From: Plasmodium brasilianum
Taxonomy: Eukaryota; Apicomplexa; Aconoidasida; Haemosporida; Plasmodiidae
Assembly: GCF_023973825.1 (NCBI RefSeq)
Contig: NW_027122929.1
Coordinates: 1 to 42,025 of the forward strand
Direction: 5' to 3'
Length of the DNA: 42,025 nucleotides
The stretch's first letter is position 1, and every line of letters starts with the position of its first letter. Positions 22,346-36,400 of this stretch are shown here, one piece after another. The notes under the pieces were generated by a model. It was given only the letters and a program-made list of their open reading frames with translations. It was not told the DNA's origin and made no database searches. A program made the translations under genes and the position numbers.

Positions 22346-25300
22346 ATGGAAAAAAACACCCTTTTTGCAATTATTTATAATCCCCTTTCTATTCATTTAT
22401 GCAAAACATTATACATGTACGTAAATGCAAATAACTAGATATTTATATTTTTGTACTATCCAATTTGTGCTTACTTTTATTAAAAGCAAATTTTTTTATT
22501 ATTCTTTTAAATATATCCTATTTTTAATATTTGTACTGTTTTGTAATATCAAGTAAAGAAAGTAGCAGAAGAAAATACAGCACCCTTAAAAAGGGACTAC
22601 AACTATTACCATCGCAATCTAACATTAAGGAAAATAATAAATTTGAATATAACAGATAAGAAGATAAAATTTTAAAAAGCTCTAATTATACAGATGAAAA
22701 GGAAAATAATAAAAATATTTATCATATAATCAATGTCAACTATTTAAAGAAGCCATATTTACGTAACAATGAATCTTTAGTTACTTTTTAAAATTATAAA
22801 CCTAAAAGAACTCTACCATATTATGCATACATTCAAAAAAATAGTTTATATTCAAATAATAAAACTAATAATCAAATGATAAAGAAAAGCAATAAACTAC
22901 ATACTTATTCAAATACATTTATTCAACAGGGAAGCACAGAAATAGATACATACATTACGTTAGATCACATTGATTATACAGATAACAAAGGATATATACT
23001 TTCTCCATTACATCTATATTATCTGTATATGTATTATTTCATTGAAATTAAATTCACGCAATTTTATCATCCTGCAACAAACGTAAAATATGAAACGACA
23101 TATAATTCAATAGCACAAACTCTTTACATAATGAACTTGCAAAAGAAATAAAAAATTGTAAGAATACAAAAGATGATTTAATAAAATTATATAATTCTTC
23201 AGATCCTCAAAAACGTAAACTTAACCTAAATGAATATCCTACAAAATGTCAAAAATACCAAAGAGAGTCTGTTGCTTATAGTAAATACATTTTAAGTAGA
23301 AGTTATTATTTTTTGGAGAAGATAACAAAAATTTTGCAAGATTTATATTCATAACTAAAAAATATAAAATGTGCATATTTATTTAACACTTCTACATTAG
23401 CTCTTATGATTTGGATATATAAGATGATAGTCAGGGAAATACCTTATAATACCTATGTAAATTATATAAAAAATGTAAAGAATCTTTTGGATTCTTGCAA
23501 TGATGTAATATCTAATATAGAAAAAGAAATAGGTCGAACAGTTTTTATAGAGTCAACAAAATTTTTATTATGGGAAATTAAATATATTTCTAGTAGGATA
23601 TGATTTTTACATAACCAATGTTAAAGTTCCAATTAATGAAATAACAATATATTTCAAAGATTACACATCATCACATCTTCCTCCATATTCTGTTAGATAA
23701 TACTATAATGAATTAGCATACTTTACTTCTAATTTAAAATTGAGTAACAAAATTATCAAAAGGTTAGAAGAAACATTAAAAAATAAAGAAAAATTGATTT
23801 TTTCCTCTTCAGGTGCATATGTGAAATAAAAAAAAATGTCTGATTTTATTATAGATTATAAATTTTTTCTTTCAAAGATTAATTCAGTAATTTCATATTC
23901 TGAGAAAACATTAAAATTTGCAGAAGATGTATACACCAAAAACACAAAAGTAGTAGAAAATTTTAGCAATTCTATAAATAAGGAAATTATAAGGATCAGA
24001 ATAAAACACGATGAAACAAGAGCTCAACTAGATGCAGCACTAAAAGAATTAAGACAATTAATTGCTTCTATAAAGAGGTATATACTCTCAATACATTAAA
24101 AAAAAAAAAAAAGAAAAAGACTATAAAATGAATGAAAATGTAGGTCCTTCGAAATATATACAGAGGACCGAAGAACTTTTACGTCTTGTAGATTTCATAA
24201 AGAAAAATAAAAGAACAATACAAGATAACTCTAAAACAAAAGAAGAATAATATAAAGAAGTTATTCTTATAAAAACTAAAATTAAAGAATTATCAAAACA
24301 TATTGAAAATTATAATAACGAAATGGAAAACATTAAAGAAAAAGTGTAACAATGCCATACAAATGAAAATAAAAAATAAAATGAATTATATAACTGAAAA
24401 AATAGGTAAAAAAGGTAAATTCCAAAAAAGAAGGAATATATAAAAATATCACACAAGTAGAAGAATTAATTAATATAAAATAATTTAACATTCTTTAATT
24501 TACAAATAAAAAAAAAGAATTAAGAGAAAAAATATAATCCATAATTACTAATTTCTATAATAGTAATAAACAAGAATTTGTTGACATTTTATTAAAATTT
24601 GTAGAGGAACATAAAAATATAATTTATGAATGAGACAATATAAATGATACTGATAACTTACTAGAAAAAACAACAAAAATACATGATGAAATTACAAAAA
24701 TGAATTGTGATTAGATATTCCAAACACTGAATAATATGGATAGAAAATCATATCACGTATTAACCCTTAAAAATGACATTATTGATAATCCATTTCAGTA
24801 TATACATGAAGAAATATCAAATACATTTAATCAGATAAGAAGTAACCATAGTTGTTTAAAATGTAATATGGATAATTACAAAGAAGACAGAAAAAAATTA
24901 CAACAACATAAAGAAAATATAATTAATAGGAAAAACAATTTTCTTAATAATTTACATAAAAATTATAAAGATCTGTCTGTTGGACAAAATACTTATAAGG
25001 TATTCTCAGAATATGAAAATACTATTCTGAATAAAGTACAATATTTACTGGTATTAATATATTAAAGGACAATATACAAGAAACTCTGCATAAATTAATA
25101 TTATGTGATGGCACATTACAAAGACTGAAAACATATAATATGCAAAAATATACAAATATTAATACTTTGTTAAAAAATTATGATAAAAAAAAGATAGATA
25201 CAAAATTGAGTATAAAAAATAATTTATTATTGAAAAAAAATAGTTTAAATCATAAACCATATTCGTACATCAAACAGAAATATACATAATAATAGAACAT

Positions 25301-28300
25301 TAAACACTGCTATAAAAAACTCAGATATTAACGGCAAATTGATTGAAAAATTAATAAAGAATAAAAATTATTTAAACGCAAAATTAAATATACACATTCG
25401 TGAAATACACAATAATAAATTAATAGAACAATACGTCAAGAAAAAATTAAAAACATTTAGAATAGAGACAAAAATGTTAAACATAATTAATTGGCTGATG
25501 ATACTATAAAAAAATTAAAAATAAGTATAGAAGAAATTTTGGATCTTATCAAAAATTCAAAGCATAATTTTGGGAACAATAATAAAACAACTATGGAAAC
25601 ATTAAATGAAAAAAAAATGAATTGGTATCATATTAAAATTGATATAGATAATTTAAATACCATTTATCAAACGAAAAATAAAAAACTAGATGATTTAATT
25701 AAAGAACATAATGAAATTTTTATATTGACTGATAAATTTATAGCAGAGAAAAGCAAAGAAATAAATGAGGAAGCTAAGTAACACATAAGTTATCTAGTAC
25801 AAATCAAAGATGAATTAGCTTCCTTTCATTTTATTACAAATATTAAAAAAAACACATATAGTATAATTCAACAAAAAATAATTGCATTAAAAAAAAAAAA
25901 AAAAATGAAACTCTAACGAACATCATCCAGGAAAACGTTGCACAACTAAAAGAACAAAAAAGAAAATCTGATGAATACATAACAGAATGAAATGTAAAAA
26001 TAATAAATAAATGGAATTCAATGAATAAATAAGTGGCACAGATAAATTTTATAAAAAAATAGGGGGTATATATGAAGAATAAAATAATATATAAAATGTT
26101 GATATTACGTTAGCAAAAATAAACCTCGCAAAGTTAGAATATGAGCGAATTTTAATTTATGACATCATTCAACAGATTAGTGAGGAAAATGCAAAAGCTA
26201 AACTGGTGATGAAAGAAGTGGAATCATCAAAAAATGAAATTGTTGAAACATAACATAAAATGCAAGATGGAGAACAAAAATACATAAACGATATTGATTA
26301 TAATGCATGATACAAGAAAAATAAAGGTAGTTTTAGTAAAATAAATCATCTTATTATAAATGCTTCAGGTGAGCAGAAAAAAGATAATGAGAACTATAAT
26401 ATAAATCATACAAAGGAAATTAAAAAAAAAAACAGATAATTATATGCCAAATGTTTTAAAGGAAAAAAATACTATGTAAGAGTCTCTAAAGGAAATTAGA
26501 AATATTATCAAGTTGATTTTATTGAATAGCTCTAAAGTAATTATCAATTCATTATTAAAGAACATCAAAGATACTGAAGAATACAAAAAACAGGCAAAAA
26601 TTGGATTTGAAAAAGCAAATAATCTAATTAAAGACGTGAAGATACTCTTAGACGGTGTTAATATATATAAAAATAACATTAAAACAATTTTAGATGATGA
26701 ACAAATTGATAAGTATGTAAATGAAATTAAAAATATCCAGTAAAATGAATATAAGAAAATATAAATAAATTCATTTTTAAATAGGGCCGACTAATATAAA
26801 AGAAAAATTTTGTCAGAAATCAGTGAAGAAAATAGGGTGGAAAAAAAATCGAACATTTCCAAATAAAGAGATATAATGTTATTATGAATTGTGTTTATAA
26901 TAAGATTGGTTAGTCTGTAAAATATTAAGAAGAAGTTGCTTCTACTGAAAAAAATGAGAATGCAAATTATGAATCATTGCTAAAAGATGGCGAAGTTATT
27001 ATTACTATTTCGAGTCATTAATTTTAGGAATAAAAATTAAGTTATCAAAAAGGAAAAGTGAAGTAACAAAAATAATGAATTAAATTAAAAGAGAAAAATA
27101 CTAAGATTAAAGAAATTTTTTGACATTTAAAGAAAAAATTAAAAGAATAGAATTAAAAGCAGAGCATTACTCAAATGGAGGATTTTTTTAATGGTAAAAA
27201 TTATGAGGATACAAATGTAACTATATAATATTACTAAGGAAGAGTTGAACAAAATTTATCAACAGTTAATAATACAGAAAAAAAAATACAAAGTATTTTA
27301 ACAACAGTTAATGATTCAATAAGTTCAACGCCAAAAATAATTGCAACGACTGGAGTAAATGCTTTTGAGGAAACGAAAAAAAAAGAAATAATTTGTATAG
27401 GACAATTAAACAGGACAAAAGGTACAAAACAACTTATGCATGATAAACAAAATAAAATGGATGGAATAAAACCTACCATTGTAAATATAGAAAAAGAACT
27501 ACAAAAACAAAAATTTATGAAAATGGAGTTTTGCAAAAAAATATAAAATAAATGGCTGGTAAAAGAAAAATATATATGGATATAATGAAAGAATCACTGA
27601 ATACATCAATGAAAACTTTTATTTCCATTTTTAGTGGAACAGATTTAAAAGAATATAAATATGAAGGAAATTTAGAGTATAAAAGTAAGAAAAATAAAAT
27701 ATATAACGAATTTAATTCGCTGTATAAAATAATTCAAAACAACGTAAAAAGCACTTCGGGCAATTCAAAAAATTATATTGAAGTAAATAAACTAAAGGAA
27801 GAAGCTCAGAATGAAGAAACAAAACTCAGAAATAAAGAAGAAGAAACAAAATATCTGAATGATATTATAAAAAAAGAAGCCCTTAGATTAATGCTTCATA
27901 TAAAAAAAGAAGTACAAAAATTAGTGGGTCTTGCACACGAATATTCCGAAGTTAACAACTACCATGAATCCATTAAAAAACTTGTTGTAGATATTAAATT
28001 ATTATATGAAGAAAGTAATATATTAAGTAAAATAAAACAAGCAGTATATAGAAATAAGAGCATACAAAATGAAATGCATAAGTCGTTTAAAAATAAAGCA
28101 AAAAATATGTTTGCGCATTATAGTTACGTCAGCTAACTATATATGTTTTAAAATGGTAAGATTATTACCATAGAAAGTAACCGCATAAGAACGTTCCATT
28201 ACAACATCAAGATTACAATTTGAGCCGACAACTGCTATAGAATTAGAAACTACAAATGAAGCATAAAATAACATAGAATTCGATGTGCATAACAGCATAG

Positions 28301-30632
28301 GATTTTCCCATAAGATTCTTCATAAGATTATTAAATATTCAAATGTTATAGACAAAAAACAAAAAGAAAATGAAAAAATAATTAAAGATTTAAGTGATAT
28401 AAATCTTAATATTGAAGCCATGAATGAATTAAATAATAAAATGAATAATACAAAAAATAAAAAAAGTTCGGTATTAAGTGAAATGAAAGATATTTTTAAA
28501 AAATATAATACTTTAAACAGTATTATGTTCAATAATGAAGGTTATAATCATATTTTGGAAAAATCGAAATATGAACATTTAAAGGAACTATGTGAAGCAT
28601 TCAGTCAAAAAAAGATTAGCACTGTAGATGCAATAAAAATGAATAAAATAAAATCTGATTTTGATAATTACATAGTATCCTTAGATAAATTAGAAAAACA
28701 AGTTGAAAAAATAAACGTAAAGGAAAATTCGGGTGAAACCAAACAAAGAGAAAAATCATCTGTAGATGGAATTTATAAAAACATATAAAATATAGAAGAA
28801 AGTATTACAAACATTTATTCCTCTTATGATGAACTTGAAAAGGAATGAAAAGAGAATGGGTCATTTAAGTACAAATCAATAAAGGAGAACCTTAGTACTA
28901 AAATATATAATGGTTTCATAATAATTAATAAAAAATAGAATGCAGCTAAAAAGGTTTTAATATACGTTAAATATAACCGTAGTTCAATAATGACATATAT
29001 TGCTTCATTAAATGTATACTTTGATACAAAATCCATAAGTGACTACATTTTAACCAATGTTGAACAAGCAACTACATTTTATGCTGAATTGATAACAAAT
29101 GTTCGTGAATTAAAGGAAATAATGATATAAGAAAAGAATTTGTACCTAATGATAAGGAAGAAATAAATATTTTACGAGATATATCAGAATAATTAAAAAT
29201 TCCTTATATTAAGCTGAAGGATAAAAAAATTACTACAAATGAAATTTACAAAAAAATATATAGTGTCAAATTACAAGTAATAAAAACATTTCAGTATAAA
29301 TATAATAATATAATAAAACTATTTAATAATGTGATTAATACGCAAGAAAAATAATTATTAAAGAATAAAAATAACCTACAAGATGTTAGTACTTTTATAA
29401 CAAATAAAGAAAAGGAATTAGCTGACATTGACAGTAAATTTACCCTACAATCAATTAATAGATTTATTGTAATACATTAAAATATTATTACTAATATAAA
29501 AACATTGCAAACATTAAAAAAAACTAATGCTAATGAAGACAAAAAATTGAAAATAGATGTAAATAAAATTTTACATTTAAAATGTAGAACCCAGAACTTA
29601 TTAAATTATGTGCATGAATATTAAAAGAGGTACATTATCGAAAAAAAAAGTGATTACATGAAAATTGTGGAAAGTACTAATTTAACAAAATATAAACAAG
29701 AAATTAATGATTTAGAAAGAGTGTTTAACAAATTATTAGAAAATATTAAGGAAAATGCGAAAGTGTATAATAATAATAATGACACAAATCAAATTGTTTC
29801 AAAAATTTCGAAAAATGTAGATATTATGAAAAAAAAATTTCAAACAATTTAACATAAATAGAAAAGTTATTTGAAATATAAAAGAACGTAAATAATATAA
29901 AAGGTATTTTTAATGAAATCAAAAATAATTATAGAGTAGACAAATTTATTGAAGATGTGTCTAAAAAGATTCAAGATGAAATACAAAAATTTGAAGGATG
30001 AGAAGATTGAACAAAAAATAAAAAAAATAACTGAAGAGATGTAAAATTATAATAAAGAAACTAAAAATAAACTATATATAACCTAACGTGTAGTAAAAAG
30101 AATTGAAATAAAGAAAAAATTAAGGAATAACTTATTTGTAACATTTTCCAAAAATATTGATGTTAGCATTTTTAATTTTGCAAAAAATTGTATAACTGAA
30201 TCAGGTAAAATAACTAAAGAATTACAAATCTATATAAATTAAATAAAAGATTTAATATATAATACTCATGGGGAAGTAGAAAATCTAGTAAATAAACTGA
30301 AGATATTAAATCAACCTGTTCCTGAAAATTTAAGTCCTCATAGACAAAATTTATTTACGAAAACTAATGAACAAAAACAGAATACAAAAGATGATTCAGA
30401 ACATGAAAAACCCAAAGGTCAAAGTAACTCAAGAACTAAAGGGTCACACGAGCAAATTCGTTATACTGTTGTAAAGATTTTTGATTTGTCCTTTTGTTTT
30501 ATATAAGAATAATGAAGAAAAAAAGAGGAATGTTTCAATACATATAATGATGAATTTCCAGGTAGGAACGATATTAATTTAAGAGATAAAGAAGTTATAA
30601 AAATTTGTTTCAGTGAAGACGATTATACGTAA
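22346..30632 (+). pseudogene. Reticulocyte-binding protein (RBP/Rh family) pseudogene, near full length
   Basis: RBPs are giant rhoptry ligands (about 2,500-3,000 residues) used in erythrocyte selection. Exon 1 (about 22346-22420) encodes a signal peptide, KKTPFLQLFIIPFLFIYAKH, with an ATG present but one base out of frame. A GTAC/GTAAAT donor and an intron of about 135 bases lead to exon 2 near 22554-22559. From there reading is coding-like for about 8 kb in changing frames. The N-terminal binding region includes ITLDHIDYTDNKGYILSPLH and FTQFYHPATNVKYET (open to 23151), then CKNTKDDLIKLYNSSD, SYYFLEKITKILQDLYS and NVKNLLDSCNDVISNIEKEI (to 23603). A long Lys/Asn/Glu-rich, coiled-coil-like body follows, with open blocks at 23836-24099, 24736-25065, 25491-25781, 26513-26743, 27552-28136, 28285-28788 and 29658-29852. 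The end keeps a degraded membrane span (TVVKIFDLSFCFI, stop) and an acidic tail (DKEVIKICFSEDDYT) with its stop at 30630-30632. Dozens of stops and frameshifts show that it is dead. Length and architecture suggest an RBP2-like member. Confidence 0.88.
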
Positions 30633-32683
30633 TATTAAATAAATAAGTATAAACATATTTATATTATTTATTGTTTTTTTTCTTTTATAAATAAATTACA
30701 TTATTAAAAGTTCACTTTTATTTTAAAAGTTTTTTTTTAAATATTATATTCAAAATATTTAGTATATTTAATTAACTGATGAATAATAAAAGAGAATATT
30801 AGCATCACATTAAATGTGCTGCGTATACGTGTATTCCGCCTAATTTACATATTTGTTAGAAGATATTACAAGAATAGTCAATGTAGAACATATATATATA
30901 CATATGCTAACTTTTGGAGTAATTATTCACTTTATACCATTATATGTAAATTATTACAAAAATAACACATTCATATGTTTGTACAGATTATAATATTATC
31001 CCTTTCTCACATATGTAATATTTAAGTTTAAAATAGATCACTTTTTCTAGTATATTTCATCGCTTCTTAATTATATTTTTTTTTTCAAGTACATTTTTAC
31101 TAAACCCAAAACGTATATATCAAAATGGTTTCCTTAATTTAATTTTTACACATTTCGTAGAGATTTTAATCTAAAATGATTTGATTTTTAAAATTTTTAT
31201 ATTTATTTTCTACGGAAAATACGAATAGTGTTTACTTTCGTCAACTTCAACTTGTGAACAGTAATAATAACGTTTTAAGTGTATAGCATATATGTACAAT
31301 ATATTATTTACATTCAAAATGAAATAAAAAAGGAAAATAATCCTTATAATTTATTTAAGCCTTTATTTAATTTTTGGTGTTTACTATTTTATTTTTATAT
31401 TTGTAGAATCAAGCTCAACATAATTATTTAGTTGATTTAAAATTAGTTAATCTTGTTTACAATATATTTTTAATATTTATAAGCTTACTATTATTTTTAG
31501 CGTTAACATTAATCTGTGTGCATAGATAACTTATTAAGGAATGAGTAAATAATAGTTATTTTAACAATTTAAAAAGATTTTTTCATTATTCATTATATTT
31601 TTTCTTTTAAAATATATATCTTTTAAAAAAGTAAATATTAAGTTCAATAATTAAAGAGATCATATATAAATAAAAATCCAAGAAAAATAAGGTTTTATTT
31701 TATTATCTTTCTTGTACACTTAAAGGTTTAATATAAATAAAAATAATTTTAGGGTATATTATAAAACAAAAAAAATTCAATTAATATAAGATCAATTAAA
31801 AAGGTTAACATATTAGTAATCTTTTTCATAAATAAGCATTTCTTCTATTACGAAACAGATCTATATAAATGTATAAATACATAGAAATTCAAGAATTGTG
31901 TTTTTTAACTAAATTACTTGGTATGGGAATATCAATTATACCTTTTTATTATTAAATTTTAATTTTTTTCTGCATGCTTAATTTTTTTAAAAAGGTGTTA
32001 ATATAAAAAAAAACAATGATAATAAAAAAAACACGAAAAAAAATTAAAAAAATTTTCTATTTTTACAATAAATTTTATGTAATTTTTTAATAAACTGCAA
32101 AATAAACCATATGTATAGAGATAAAAAAAATAAAATTATAACTTTATATAGTAAAAGGTATTTCATATATATGAAAATAATTTAACTAATATTTAATTAT
32201 TTTATTTTCAAAACATATGCTTGTTGTTTGGAAAAAAAAAGAAATTAAACATCAAATATATTATAATTCAATTAAAAACTTTTTAATTTTAATTAGTCAT
32301 TTTTATGCAGATTGTAGTACTAACGTAAATTATATTCATTTCTAGATATTTGTGTGAACAATTTAAGGAAAAGTTTTTATCCCATTTTCATATATACATA
32401 TATGTAATGTTAAAAATTTTTTTTTCGTTGTAAAAATTTGTCCTGTTATTAAAAATTGTTATTGATAATTCATTGTTATTTACAAATAAATGAGGTTTGT
32501 TAGTCTTTTTCTAAGAACAGTTCTCCTTCCTACAACATAAATAATAAGAGCATATTGAATTTGTTCGTATTATCAGTATTAGTATATATTAATGAAATAA
32601 TATATTTATCAATAGTTAGTAATTTGATCATCAATTTCAATTCTAAATATAAAATTAACAAAAAAAAAAATTTCTTTACAACA
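30633..32683. other. Intergenic DNA between RBP pseudogene and exported-protein gene
   Basis: A+T-rich DNA without a supported gene. The open frame that runs into the next gene's first exon from 32555 starts at TTG, not ATG, and is most likely 5' untranslated sequence. Confidence 0.45.
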
Positions 32684-33471
32684 ATGGTGTATGTTACAAA
32701 TTTAATAGCAATGGGTAAAAAGTATAAATTAAATATTGGTACCCTTCTTAATATTATAATTGTATTACTATTATTACAAGAGAACCATTACTCTTACTAC
32801 ATGAAGTAAAATGCATTTTTAACTAAATTATAAATTCATTGCATTTGTTAATATAATTGTCATTAAACGTATGTACTACACACACACGTATATGTAAATA
32901 TATATATATGTATTCGTTTATATTTATATAAACATTTAAAGAAAAAACAAAACTGATAATTTTATTTTGCAGAAATCCTGAGAATTATTCAATCAAAAAA
33001 AAGAATATACCTCATGATTTGTTAATACAAAGATATGAAAGAGCAATGGCAGAAATGCTTGAAGACCAACTGTATAAAAGTGACTTTGTCCTAGGAAGAA
33101 GAAATAGAGGGAGTAAGGTATTATATCGCGATGATTTAAAAGAAGAAACCCCTGTACACAGTTCTGAATTAAAAGAATTATGTTCTAAAATATCAGATCA
33201 ATGGAAAGTTACAGTAACAAATATGGAAGAAAATTACAATGCCAAAACAAGTGAAATAGACAAAGAATGGAGAGATTCTATCTGGAATAATAAATGGGAA
33301 AAATACTTAGAATATATACATTCCGTTATAAATAAAAATTTGAATGATTCATCTAAGGAACCACACGATATTGAAATGAAACTAGAATTCATAATAAACT
33401 ACGTTTCTTCAGTTTTTGATATGTTCGTACATCAGGTTAATAAAGATTGGAAAAGACTACAGAAAATATAA
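32684..33471 (+). CDS. Two-exon exported protein, PHIST-like (tentative)
   Basis: Exon 1 (32684-32805) begins at ATG (MVYVTNLIAMGKKYKL...) and carries a recessed hydrophobic segment at residues 18-32 (NIGTLLNIIIVLLLL). A GTAAAA donor at 32806 and a TTTTGCAG acceptor ending at 32972 give a 167-base intron; the split codon keeps the frame. Exon 2 (32973-33471) ends in TAA, for 206 residues in total. Recessed signal plus short intron is the standard build of exported Plasmodium proteins. No canonical RxLxE/Q/D motif is present; residues 64-68 read RAMAE, a possible variant. The C-terminal half (about 105-206) is charged and helical, with spaced tryptophans at 118 and in EWRDSIWNNKWEKYL and DWKRLQKI. 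This recalls PHIST/PRESAN or tryptophan-rich proteins, but the family call is uncertain. A coding-like frame (MSQKKTIRRNTELE) overlaps the stop, so a recent C-terminal frameshift is possible. Confidence 0.65.
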
Positions 33472-36400
33472 TGTCACAAAAAAAGACAATAAGAAGAAAT
33501 ACAGAGTTAGAATAAAAAATATATACCAAGGAAACAAGAAATGATGGATACTACAGATGTAAAATAATACGATAGATTCATTATTTAGAAACTTTTTATA
33601 ATGAACTTTTTATGAGTTTGTTTTATTTAAATATTTCTAGTACAGTATATTGTGAACGAATATTAACGCACAACATGATTATAATAATAATAAGGGTGAA
33701 CATTAAATATGTAAAAAGTTGTGCAGTTAATCCTTTAAATATAAAAAAAATAAATTAAAATAATTCTTTCAATATTTTGTATTTTTCAGTTGGACTAAAA
33801 GCACAACAAAATTTACTTTGTATTATATTCTGTATCAACAGAAAAAATGCAGCATTAATTGAAAAAATATATATATCATAGCGAAAATAACATATATAGA
33901 TAAATGATTTTTTTTATTTTTTATTTTTAATAATTATTATTTTTAATTACCCTTAGATGATTAATTCATTTTCAAGATTTGTTCACGTTTACCTCATATT
34001 GAATATTTATTTTGTTGAGGACATCTTCTTACATTTAAATTGCTTATTAATTTATTTTGTTACCAAATATATTTAATATGCATTATTACAACATTTGGTT
34101 GTTTATTTTATATATTTGACATTTGGGGAATATACATTTTTGTACGAATAATTTATTAAGCATGCACATACATAATTTTTAACACATATACATATATATA
34201 TGTGTTAATGTTTTTCCTTTTTTTTAACATAAAGAAATGTGTGCTTTATATATACAATGTGTATTTACAGTGATATTAATATATATACCCAAATAAAATA
34301 TATTTATTACAAGGTATTTCATTAGTAACACTATTATTATATTACAGTGCCGTAACACTACATATCAAGTGTTCAAGATTTAGTTCGTTAAAAGAAAATT
34401 GTAACTTTAAGTATTATAAAATATTTCAATATAGATTATTTCAAACCACCGTAAACTCTTTATTTAATCAAAATTACTTTATGTATATTTCTGTAATATT
34501 AATTATAAAGAATGTGCTAATGAACAAAGTATAATGGAAAAACAAGAATGCTTTAAAATTAATTTCTTAAAATAAATTTCGTATAATAATTAAATAACAC
34601 GTAAAATATATATTAAAATAAAACCAGAATTTTGTTGACATAAGGAAAAAGTATTATTTAATGTAAGTTCACTAAAATACAGATATATATGTATATATAT
34701 TCTTTTTTCATTATTAGTTGAAGGATTAATTAGAGCCTTTATTAATACATAAAAACAGACGTATCTTAAAAAAAATAAAAATTTAAATTAAGTGAATATA
34801 TACTTTAATAATAATAAATAAATATGCACTTTTATATATTAACATATAGCATAATATCGTAAAAAAATACAATTCATATAATTATAGCGCAAGAAAATTT
34901 AAGTGATATTTTATTCACATAGCATAAAAGATGCGAAAATGAGAAAAAAATGTAATAATAAAACTAGGATACCATTGTGTAGTAATTTAATATTAAAATT
35001 AATTTATTTTATATTTTTTTTGCAAGCTCATAATTGAAATATTGTATATATATGTGCATATTTTTCCCTCTTCATGGTATAGTTTTTGTGTATATGTAAT
35101 TAAATATATATGTTATTCAAGAACTTAAGACTAAGTATTTTTTTAGCGATAAACTACCAATATGTGTAGTTTAGTGTATATTTTATGCTTATTTATATTT
35201 TAGAATTAAAAAGTGATTCAAATATTTCTATATGTATTTTAATAAGTTATTAACTTTTGAAGCAACTTTATTAATTTAATGAAACTATTAATACCTAATT
35301 TCTAATTAATAAGTAAATATAAACAATTAGGAATATAAATGTATGTTCTGTACATGTAGTTTAGCGATTATTTATGATGTCTGTATTCTATTAAGGTATT
35401 TACCTTAAAATAAAGAATTCGCAATTCTTGTTTATTAAGAAAATTTATATTTTATTACATGCGACATCGCACAATTGGAGTAAGATACTAAAGTAATCAT
35501 AATATATACAATATTAGTAAAGTATTTTAATTAATGTATTTGCTGTGCTTTTTCTCTAAATTTTTTTTTCTTTATAAATTTTCTGGTTCTATAAATATAT
35601 ATCGCATTCCTAATATGCGTGTGGTATACTTTTATTTGATGTCTAATAAGAAAAATAAGTAACAAATATATGTGATTCTAGTTATTATTCAAGAATTGTT
35701 ATATACTTAATTATATTAATTATTCATATAGCTATTTTCAATTATTATTATATGTTGAGGTGTATTCAATTACCTCAAACTGAAAATGTAAAATAATCCT
35801 GGTGGTACAATATTTCTTTTATAAAATTTTTATTTTTTCTCTAACCTTACTATAAAATATGCAGCCGTAGATAATAATATATAATAACATAAAAAATGAA
35901 TGAAATAAAATGAATGACTTTTTTCTATATTATTTTATTATATATATAAATTTTTTGTGTCATTTATGTTACTAAGGAAAATAAATATATTAAAAAAGCT
36001 TATTGACCTGAAAGAATTCACAACATTAATACACATGTAATGTAATCCTTCAAATTACTTAACATACATTAATATATATAGCTTCACGTTATGTACACAA
36101 GGAATTAATGAATCTAAGAAAAAATTGATACTTTGTTATGATAAATAAATAAAATGAAAATATTTATTTGTTACGTATCTAATAAAAGATTTTCCGTTTT
36201 TGATTATATTATATAAGCAATAAAGGCTTTAATATAAATGATCCATATTTGTTTTAAAAATATATTATGTTCTTACTCAATAATTTACGATTTTCATATA
36301 TATATTTGAATGTACATAATAAATTTTTCAAATAAGCTTAATAATGATTTTATGTATAGAAGTTTACTGAACTATAACATAAGTATTTTAATAATAAATT

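Noticed and set aside
26440..29036. Minus-strand frames at 26440-26679, 27234-27536, 28320-28532 and 28824-29036
   Set aside because: All lie opposite the RBP pseudogene body, and their hydrophobic composition mirrors the Lys/Asn/Glu-rich sense strand.
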